Positions 55,809 through 61,842 of a stretch of 64,000 bases of DNA are shown one piece after another. This stretch comes from Pseudomonadales bacterium (GTDB lineage Bacteria > Pseudomonadota > Gammaproteobacteria > Pseudomonadales > Azotimanducaceae), in contig JANQJA010000003.1 in NCBI GenBank assembly GCA_028281885.1, forward strand, positions 1-64,000, given 5' to 3'. Positions within the stretch are counted from its first letter, which is position 1. Each line of letters opens with the position of its first letter. The notes below the pieces were generated by a model. It was not told the origin of the DNA. It worked only from the letters and a program-made list of their open reading frames with translations, and made no database searches. The position numbers and the translations under genes were made by a program.

Positions 55809-56689
55809 GCGACATTGAACTTCCCTAGTTCGTCCTGAATCAGTTCCTTCAGGTGATCTTTTTCACCGACATTCATCATCCGCAGAGCATGGTAGTAGTC
55901 GGTACGATCCGGGCCAAATTTCAAAGAACATTGGAACAGTAGCGATAACTGTTCTTCCAGCAACATTCTCCCAATCCTCCCGTTTCCGTCTAAGAAAGGA
56001 TGTACCAACTCGAATTCATGGTGAAAGTTTGCAACCTCGTCGATTTTCACTTTTGGGTCGCGATCAACGAGGCTGTCAATCGAAGAATTCCAATGGCTTA
56101 TGAGGCGAGCCAGATTCTCATCAATGTGTTCCGGGGCAATAGGCTGGAACTTCGACTCAGCGGGAACGGTGTCGACAACTCTCGTGACAGTTCCAAAGTT
56201 CTCTACTACGGTTACATGGTCGGTTCTGAACTTTCCTGCCCATGGGAAGTTATCTGGAAATATGTTCTTGTGAACCGCGATGACTCGATCTAGTTCTATT
56301 CGCCCATCTTCCTCCAGAATCCGCAGATTTAGGTCTACAGATGCCAACTCAGACCATCGGTCTCCTAGAGCCTTGAAGCGGTGCATCTGACTAAGGGTAG
56401 GCCCCTCTTCTGCAGTAGAAGTCTTCAATTCACGGTAAGCGGAATCCATCTTGTTTCTTATTGTAACCAGATCACCGAGTTCACCTACCTCAACGTCAAT
56501 TTCTCGAACAGCATGAATTGTAGAGGCATGTTTCACACCGTTCCGTAGTGCCTGCTCGTAGTTGCGGTCCAAAGCGGCAACGACTAAATCTGAGATTGTA
56601 TCGGTTTGACTCGCTTGCTTACGATAGAAATAGTAGTTTCCAACCCATCCGCCAATAAGGCCTATGATTAGAAAGATGAGATCTCGCAC
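55802..56689 (-). CDS. Cassette 6: membrane-anchored Fic-family protein
   Basis: 295 residues from GTG 56689. This start is chosen because earlier in-frame codons are the attC itself and could not have travelled with the cassette. A single helix (LIFLIIGLIGGWVGNYYFY) leads into a helical region and the Fic core: HPFLDGNGRIGR at about 230-241 has every catalytic and nucleotide-binding residue. STAEEG near 91-96 could be a class II inhibitory motif, but it lies in a poorly conserved stretch. It likely modifies a protein by AMPylation or a similar transfer at the inner face of the membrane. Target unknown. Confidence 0.82.
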   Translation of the reverse strand: MRDLIFLIIGLIGGWVGNYYFYRKQASQTDTISDLVVAALDRNYEQALRNGVKHASTIHAVREIDVEVGELGDLVTIRNKMDSAYRELKTSTAEEGPTLSQMHRFKALGDRWSELASVDLNLRILEEDGRIELDRVIAVHKNIFPDNFPWAGKFRTDHVTVVENFGTVTRVVDTVPAESKFQPIAPEHIDENLARLISHWNSSIDSLVDRDPKVKIDEVANFHHEFELVHPFLDGNGRIGRMLLEEQLSLLFQCSLKFGPDRTDYYHALRMMNVGEKDHLKELIQDELGKFNVAL

Positions 56690-56704
56690 CGTGCTGGCCG
56701 AGCC

Positions 56705-56804
56705 CGCTAATACCCAGTTAAGCGGCGAAGTGGTTCTGGCGCTTGGGTTGCGCAAGCAAGCCAAGTGACAGGTTCCTTCGTCTGCTTCAACTTCATGTTA
56801 TGTG
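56705..56804 (-). repeat. attC site between cassettes 5 and 6
   Basis: The minus strand starts GCACATAACATGAAGTTGAAG and ends CGCTTAACTGGGTATTAGCG. The second core has ATTAGCG instead of GTTAGCG, so this side may be inactive. The interior GTGACAGG...TTGCTTGCGC matches the subfamily of 59698. Confidence 0.82.
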
Positions 56805-56810
56805 CATCAC

Positions 56811-57515
56811 CTAGAAGCTTGCGCAGTTGGTCCGCGCTTCAGAAAGCGCAGCAGCAGAACCTCTTAGAGGAAACTCGAAGAAGGACTCTCGTTGTCCGTG
56901 CCATTGAAGCGCAAGCATTACCGAGTTCGATTTGGCGATATTCATTATCGCCGATTCGTCTTCTACAAAATGCAAAAAGGACGCTCCCCATTTTTGCGTT
57001 AGTTCAACTTGTGTGACGTGCTCATCCCACCTGATGCGAGTTCTTACGACATTGTATCCACTCTCTGTCTCGTCGTCGCTTAGATTGGGCGCGCTGCTGA
57101 ATCCAACGTAGGCCCACTCACTTGATCCATCACATCCAACACCGAGCCAAGCTTCGACATCACCGTAGGGAAACGTCATTCGCTGATTCGGCTCGACGTT
57201 GGGCGATACGGCAAATGTAGATGCAGCTCCAGTCATTTCGTCCTTGGACGTGAAGCTGCGCCACTGGGGAAGGGCTGAAACTTGTTTTGGCCTTTCGGTA
57301 GTACTGCTTGAACTGGGTGAGGATGATGATGTTGAAGCAGGACGCGAAGTGGTCGATGGTTCCTGGCTCCCGACGTAGACGAATACTACGATGATAATCA
57401 GCACCAGCCATGTGAAAGCAGAGGTCTTGGCCGGAACCTTCGCGCCACAGTTCGGACAGGTCTTTGCCTTGTTACTAATCTCACTCCCACACTCCTTGCA
57501 TTTTACTAGCGCCAT
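56811..57515 (-). CDS. Cassette 5: zinc-ribbon membrane protein
   Basis: 234 residues from ATG 57515, with GGGGAG upstream. MALVKCKECGSEISNKAKTC opens a four-Cys zinc ribbon (C-x2-C...C-x2-C), followed by a membrane helix (FTWLVLIIIVVFVYVG), a Ser/Thr/Pro-rich linker and a periplasmic beta domain (MTFPYGDVEAWLGVGCDGS). The role of the domain is not recognised. Zinc-ribbon/helix proteins of this form are common and mostly uncharacterised. Confidence 0.78.
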   Translation of the reverse strand: MALVKCKECGSEISNKAKTCPNCGAKVPAKTSAFTWLVLIIIVVFVYVGSQEPSTTSRPASTSSSSPSSSSTTERPKQVSALPQWRSFTSKDEMTGAASTFAVSPNVEPNQRMTFPYGDVEAWLGVGCDGSSEWAYVGFSSAPNLSDDETESGYNVVRTRIRWDEHVTQVELTQKWGASFLHFVEDESAIMNIAKSNSVMLALQWHGQRESFFEFPLRGSAAALSEARTNCASF

Positions 57516-57541
57516 CCGATGACTCCCCATCGCTGCTTGTG

Positions 57542-57658
57542 CACATAACACCAAGTTAAGTGGCCAAGTCGCCGAGGACCAAAATGTGATTCACATCTTG
57601 ACCACAGGTGCTTGGTCCAAGTGAGCGCAGCGAACGACTTCAACTTCATGTTATGCGG
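57542..57658 (-). repeat. attC site between cassettes 4 and 5
   Basis: The minus strand starts GCATAACATGAAGTTGAAGTC and ends CACTTAACTTGGTGTTATGTGC. All four boxes are intact: GCATAAC / GTTATGT and GAAGTTGAAG / CTTAACTTGG. The 117-base site is nearly identical to the one at 58963-59077. Confidence 0.92.
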
Positions 57659-58397
57659 CGCCATTTGCCAACTCTTGTGCCACCCGCGCATTAGTCTCGT
57701 CCATGTTCCGGCCATAAGGTGTTTCATGCTCGAAATACTGAATTAGCTCTTCCACCGAGGCCGGTTCGTCCACCAGAACTTTAAATCGCGGGTCCAAAGG
57801 TTCGCGGACTGGTGCTTGGCTTTCAAAAATGTTTTTGTACGCGAGATTTTGGAGGCAGACATTAATGTCATGGCAATAGTTGCTAGCTTCGCTCGCCGCA
57901 CGAGAAATTGACTCAAATCTTTGAACATCTTCAATCTGAGGGGCACGAAGTTGTTGCATCATATCGTAATGCGCCGAATGTAGAGCGGATCGAAACAACC
58001 GAAACAGCCTCGGACTTATTATTTCTCGATGTTCAATGTAGATGGTTATCTCAGTCACTGACTTGAGGACTGTTGAGATCTGCTGGATCAACGCCGACTC
58101 ATCATGATTGATGGGGTAGCCAGCTCGGAGGATCGTATTCTTAACGATTAAGTCTGTGCTTAGCGACTCTGACAGTGCAGCACACGTATCCAATCGATCC
58201 TGAAGAGATTCAAACAGTTCTAACTGCACTTTCTTCTTATGCTCTTCAGCTTGTTGTTTCAGCGCGTTATTGTGTTGAGTCTTAAGCTGAGACACCGCAT
58301 ACCAGACGGATATCAAGACGGCAACGACAGTTGAGATCGCAGGAGCAAAGTCACGCGCGATCTCGTACCAGGTATACATCTTTTCGAGATCAGACAT
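57651..58397 (-). CDS. Cassette 4: membrane-anchored coiled-coil protein, unknown
   Basis: 248 residues. An N-terminal helix (PAISTVVAVLISVWYAVS) leads into a charged coiled coil (KQQAEEHKKKVQLELFESL), then helical segments to the end. The TAA stop lies in the attC core. The plan (one helix, then coiled coil) is shared with several uncharacterised membrane families. I cannot assign one. Confidence 0.75.
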   Translation of the reverse strand: MSDLEKMYTWYEIARDFAPAISTVVAVLISVWYAVSQLKTQHNNALKQQAEEHKKKVQLELFESLQDRLDTCAALSESLSTDLIVKNTILRAGYPINHDESALIQQISTVLKSVTEITIYIEHREIISPRLFRLFRSALHSAHYDMMQQLRAPQIEDVQRFESISRAASEASNYCHDINVCLQNLAYKNIFESQAPVREPLDPRFKVLVDEPASVEELIQYFEHETPYGRNMDETNARVAQELANGAA

Positions 58398-58426
58398 TCT
58401 TCTGATTCGCTACCGGCACGCAAACC

Positions 58427-58558
58427 GCATAACACCCAGTTAAGCGGCGTGACACGGAAGGTGCCGTTTTCGACAAAATGGCGAAGCCATCGCAAACGAA
58501 GCCTGGAGTGGCGCGTCCGAGGTAGCGCCAGCGACCGACTTCAACTGCATGTTATACA
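58427..58558 (-). repeat. attC site between cassettes 3 and 4
   Basis: The minus strand starts TGTATAACATGCAGTTGAAG and ends CCGCTTAACTGGGTGTTATGCG. All boxes are present (TATAAC / GTTATGC; CAGTTGAAG / CTTAACTGG). The longer interior (about 130 bases) has its own hairpin GCGAAGCC...GGCTTCGC. A different subfamily from its neighbours. Confidence 0.88.
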
Positions 58559-58560
58559 TC

Positions 58561-58944
58561 TCATCGTCCACGCATCTGAGTTATCCTCGCTTCAGCGTTC
58601 TCGGCATCGTCAACAAAATACTCCTGAGCAAAGGAGTATGCATCTTGCCAATTGGGGAACACTTCAGCGAAGGCACCAATCATTTCAACCAACGATTCTC
58701 TCACTACTTCTGCCGAGTCAAGAGGGGAGACAGCGCGATCAAGGACCATCGCCTGAAGCGTGTCCCAAAGAACATCTTCGAAATGTTGGTAGGCTTCAAG
58801 TCCTTTGTCTTTGCCAAATATGGTTTTCTTGCCTCGATTCTTCTGAAACTTCGCCATAGCCATTACGAGTTTCTGAAGTGAGTTAAACGTATGTGGAAAG
58901 CGAGCTTGAAAAGAACCTGCCATGTCCCAGTCAGTAGTGGCCAT
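58561..58944 (-). CDS. Cassette 3: small soluble protein, unknown
   Basis: 127 residues with a strong ribosome binding site (AAGGAGG). Mostly helical; it includes KGLEAYQHFEDVLWDTLQAM and VRESLVEMIGAFAEVFPNWQ. No signal or membrane segment. Family not recognised. Stop five bases before the attC core. Confidence 0.72.
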   Translation of the reverse strand: MATTDWDMAGSFQARFPHTFNSLQKLVMAMAKFQKNRGKKTIFGKDKGLEAYQHFEDVLWDTLQAMVLDRAVSPLDSAEVVRESLVEMIGAFAEVFPNWQDAYSFAQEYFVDDAENAEARITQMRGR

Positions 58945-58962
58945 AGCTAATCCTCCTTGATG

Positions 58963-59077
58963 TATAACACCAAGTTAAGTGGCCAAGACGCCGAAGATCA
59001 AAATGTGATTCACATTTTGACCGCCTGTGCTTGGTCCAAGCGAACGTAGTGAGCGACTTCAACTTCATGTTAGGGGG
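58963..59077 (-). repeat. attC site between cassettes 2 and 3
   Basis: The minus strand starts CCCTAACATGAAGTTGAAGTC and ends CACTTAACTTGGTGTTATAC. All boxes are intact. It matches the site at 57542-57658 almost base for base, including TGTGATTCACAT in the loop region. This shows that the two cassettes share a recent source. Confidence 0.92.
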
Positions 59078-59693
59078 CGCCCCACTCGTTTGCCATGTCT
59101 TGTTTGTTGCTTCGATACTCAGCGATTCCTGCAGATGCGCGTTCCAGTATCGTAGACATTCCATCAAGCACGTCTTTGAGATTTCCAAGGTTCAACCGCG
59201 GCAACTCAAGCTTGAGTGAGTTTGTGCCTTGTCTATCTCTTGGGTAGCGGAAGGTTGTTGAGCCAGGGTCTACTTCCTCGAACTGCTTAAAAAGTGAATC
59301 CAAAACCACAAGATGTTGTTTCTCACCTTCGGGCCATACCTCTTCTAGGATTTTTCTGACAGGTGGCCAAAGACTTGAAAGTTCATGTCCATGCGTGTCC
59401 TCTTCCTCCCAGTCGAGCAATCTCCTTCCTGCATGCAGCAGTTCTTTGAGCCTCAACTCTAGATATTGGCGGTATAGAAAAACGATCGGGAAAACCAATG
59501 AATCAGCTGTACCCTCTCTTGAAGCTACGCAGTCGATTAGATGATCTGCGGCCTCCTTGTAACCCACAACATAAAGTTCTGTTGGGTCGCTATACCAATC
59601 CAGACACGCGTTCATCCAGAAATCTCCAGACTCGGTAAAGAGCAGGTCGCCCGATTGGGGTAGTCGAATCTCTGGGATATCGAATTTGGTCAT
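59070..59693 (-). CDS. Cassette 2: soluble helical protein, unknown
   Basis: 207 residues from ATG 59693. The ribosome binding site GGGGG is part of the upstream attC core (GTTAGGGGGC), a neat overlap of two functions. The middle FPIVFLYRQYLELRLKELLH and HELSSLWPPVRKIL resemble HEPN-like helical modules, but catalytic residues are not clear. The TAA stop lies in the downstream core. Confidence 0.72.
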   Translation of the reverse strand: MTKFDIPEIRLPQSGDLLFTESGDFWMNACLDWYSDPTELYVVGYKEAADHLIDCVASREGTADSLVFPIVFLYRQYLELRLKELLHAGRRLLDWEEEDTHGHELSSLWPPVRKILEEVWPEGEKQHLVVLDSLFKQFEEVDPGSTTFRYPRDRQGTNSLKLELPRLNLGNLKDVLDGMSTILERASAGIAEYRSNKQDMANEWGAP

Positions 59694-59697
59694 AAAG

Positions 59698-59799
59698 CCC
59701 CCTAACACCAAGTTAAGCTGCCAGGACGTTCTGGCGCGGAGCTTGCGAATGCAAGCGGAGTGACAGGTTGCCTAGTCTGCTTCAACTTCATGTTAGGCA
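59698..59799 (-). repeat. attC site between cassettes 1 and 2
   Basis: The minus strand starts GTGCCTAACATGAAGTTGAAG and ends CAGCTTAACTTGGTGTTAGG. All boxes are intact: GCCTAAC / GTTAGGG. It contains GCTTGCGAATGCAAGC, a small hairpin near the middle. Type member of the main subfamily. Confidence 0.92.
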
Positions 59800-60302
59800 C
59801 CCCAATCATGTTCTGCGATAACTACGGTATGTCCTTGACTCTTGAGCAGTGACGCAAACGATTGCACGTGGTCAGCCCCACATACGAACAGTACAGGCCA
59901 CAGATCAAAGTCATTCACTTGCTGAAGCCAATATACCTCGCGCCTTCTCAAGGAGTCTTGAATCTCAGACTGAATCTGCTCCTCGGAAACGTTATCAAGA
60001 ATGTGTCCCGCTCTGATGTCGTTCTCTTGGCTTATTCCGAGTGCGGCTCGTTCCCGCCTATCGGGGTCGCAATATCGGTGGGGCACCTTCAAGTCTCGAG
60101 CGATGGCTTCGACGGTCGATTCTTCGACATCGTATTCGGCGAGCGCTGCGAGGTTACATTCCTCCGCAATGCCGCGAACTCCATGCTCCGAAGCTAGATT
60201 TCTCAGGAGCAGCGTGAAGAGCTCATGCGCTCTATTGTCTAGCTCTACATCGCGACGTTGGTAGCGATGGTCCGTTCCAATGATGATCACTCGGTATTCC
60301 AT
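59793..60302 (-). CDS. Cassette 1: soluble protein, unknown
   Basis: 169 residues with start ATG just after the GTTAGGC core at 60307-60313. Residues of note: GTDHRYQRRDVELDNRAHEL, RGIAEECNLAAL, PHRYCDPDRRERAALG and the end VLFVCGADHVQSF. The pattern (conserved H, E, D and a terminal beta strand with GADHV) suggests an enzyme of alpha/beta type, possibly TraB/PrgY-like. No firm match. Confidence 0.72.
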   Translation of the reverse strand: MEYRVIIIGTDHRYQRRDVELDNRAHELFTLLLRNLASEHGVRGIAEECNLAALAEYDVEESTVEAIARDLKVPHRYCDPDRRERAALGISQENDIRAGHILDNVSEEQIQSEIQDSLRRREVYWLQQVNDFDLWPVLFVCGADHVQSFASLLKSQGHTVVIAEHDWGA

Positions 60303-60633
60303 GGGTGCCTAACACATAGTAGGTGGAACTTTTCCACCTAAACCCGAAGCGCTGCCCGAACCCCAACGAAAACAACATGTCGCTATATTCTGCTCATTAT
60401 TTGAGCAGCTTTTCTTGGGAGAGATACAAATATTCAACATGGACACTGTCCGCCTATGCCGGAGAAATGAGGACATCTTCCATCTAATTCCGGGAAAGGT
60501 GGAGGATTTCCATATAAGTCGGTGGCGTATCTGGTGAATCGCATAACAACCATCCGCTTCCCTGTGACTTGGTTTGATCGTGAGAGTGTAGCCCCGTGAA
60601 TTCAGAATCGCACTTGTCAAAAAATGAACAGTG
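60303..60633. other. Array border region downstream of the MFS gene
   Basis: 331 bases without a gene. From the MFS stop it holds the segment repeated inside the array (60497-60633), then about 180 unique bases, then the palindrome AGGTGGAA-CTT-TTCCACCT (60321-60339) and the cassette core GTGTTAGGC at 60307-60315. I see no attI of a known type and no promoter that I can place with confidence. Confidence 0.6.
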
Positions 60634-60674
60634 CTATCTGCGGGCGAGCAGTCCGAAGACGAAACAGCACAGCG
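60497..60674 (-). repeat. First copy of the repeated array-border segment
   Basis: Covers the last codons of the intact MFS gene and the segment after it. The second copy is at 55264-55440. The stretch from GACTTGGTTTGATC to the ATGAACAGTGCT end is nearly identical in both. Confidence 0.85.
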
Positions 60675-61839
60675 CCAATAGTGACGCGCAGATCATGAAA
60701 AAGAGCAGGGGGTAGACCGTGCCGTTGTAGAGTGCGGCCACGATCTGGGCGGCTGCTGCCGAGAGTGACATCTGCAGGAATCCGGTCAGTCCGGAGGCAC
60801 TGCCGGCGAGGTTGGGGAACTCATTGATGGCCGCGGCCTGGGCATTGGGCATGCTGATGCCGTTACCGGCGAAGGCGACAGCCACGGGTACGAAGAGCGC
60901 GAGCGGGTGATGCACGCCGAGCAGTTGCAGGGCGAGAGCGGTGATTGTGCCAATCAACGATAGCGCAATGCCCATCGCGATTAGTTGTTTCATCTCAAAC
61001 CGGGTGCTGAGGTAGCGGGTGATGTTATTCCCGGTGGCAAAGCCGATGGGCAGCATGATGAAGTAATAGCCGAATTCCGTTGGCGGCCGGTGCAGCACCG
61101 ATACCATGATCTCGGGTGCGGCAGACAGAAAACTGAAGAACACCACCGACATGAAGGCCACACAGAAGGCATAGGCGCAGAAGCTGGACGACTTCATCAG
61201 GTGCATAAAGGTGGTGAGCATGGAGCGGATGCCCTCGAACGGCACCGGCTCGGCCAGTGTTTCGGGCACATAGCGGTAAAGCAGGGCGCCGAGGATCAAG
61301 GTGGTGACCGCAATGCAGATAAACACCGAAGGCCAGCCGAAGGCATCCATCAGCAGCCCGCCCACCATCGGCGAGATCATCGGCAATATGGTCATGATCA
61401 TGGTGATGGTGGCGATCGCGTGTGCCGCGCGGTGCGCCTCGTAAACGTCGCGCACGATCGCGCGGGCGATGACGAGGCCAGCGGAAGCGCCAAAGGCCTG
61501 GATAAAGCGACCGATCACCAGCACTTCGATGGTGGTGGCGAAGTACCCGATCACACAGCCGATGAGGCAGACGGCAAGTCCCGACAGCAGAGTGACGATA
61601 CGGCCGTACTTGTCCGAGAGCGGACCATAGGTGAGTGAGCCAAGTGCGATGGCAAAGATGGCGACGCTGAGGGCGAGCTGAACCGTTTCAGTAGTGATGC
61701 CAAATTCTGCGCGGATGATCGGCAGTGCCGGCAGCAAGATGTTCATCCCGCCCGGGCCGAGCGCGGAGACGATCGCCAACAGGATGATCAGGATAACGGG
61801 CAGGCGTGAACCGTTGAGCGCGGCGGCGGGCTTGTCCAA
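60634..61839 (-). CDS. Bcr/CflA-type MFS drug-efflux transporter
   Basis: 401 residues from TTG 61839, which follows the uvrA stop by three bases. Twelve membrane helices are predicted. The early motif GSLTYGPLSDKYGRIVTLL is the MFS signature A between helices 2 and 3, and PMISPMVGGLLMDAFGWPSVF fits the drug:H+ antiporter (DHA1) branch. It likely exports small drugs or metabolites at the inner membrane. A uvrA-MFS pair is common in Gammaproteobacteria. Confidence 0.88.
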   Translation of the reverse strand: MDKPAAALNGSRLPVILIILLAIVSALGPGGMNILLPALPIIRAEFGITTETVQLALSVAIFAIALGSLTYGPLSDKYGRIVTLLSGLAVCLIGCVIGYFATTIEVLVIGRFIQAFGASAGLVIARAIVRDVYEAHRAAHAIATITMIMTILPMISPMVGGLLMDAFGWPSVFICIAVTTLILGALLYRYVPETLAEPVPFEGIRSMLTTFMHLMKSSSFCAYAFCVAFMSVVFFSFLSAAPEIMVSVLHRPPTEFGYYFIMLPIGFATGNNITRYLSTRFEMKQLIAMGIALSLIGTITALALQLLGVHHPLALFVPVAVAFAGNGISMPNAQAAAINEFPNLAGSASGLTGFLQMSLSAAAAQIVAALYNGTVYPLLFFMICASLLALCCFVFGLLARR

Positions 61840-61842
61840 GGG

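Larger units (their letters stand above)
52519..60314 (-). mobile_element. Integron cassette array without integrase (CALIN)
   Basis: Eleven cassette-like genes on the minus strand are spaced by sites with the attC plan: a core RYYYAAC near each stop codon (usually containing the TAA), a variable folded middle, then GTTRRRY just before the next gene. Several genes have their stop in one core and their ribosome binding site in the next. GC is lower than in the flanking genes. No tyrosine integrase gene lies at either end or inside. The array sits between the MFS 3' end and a truncated lipoprotein gene. Confidence 0.9.

Noticed and set aside
60303-60633. Possible integrase gene or remnant next to the array
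   Set aside because: Both strands were read for tyrosine-recombinase motifs (R...H-x-x-R...Y). None was seen here, and none elsewhere in the window.
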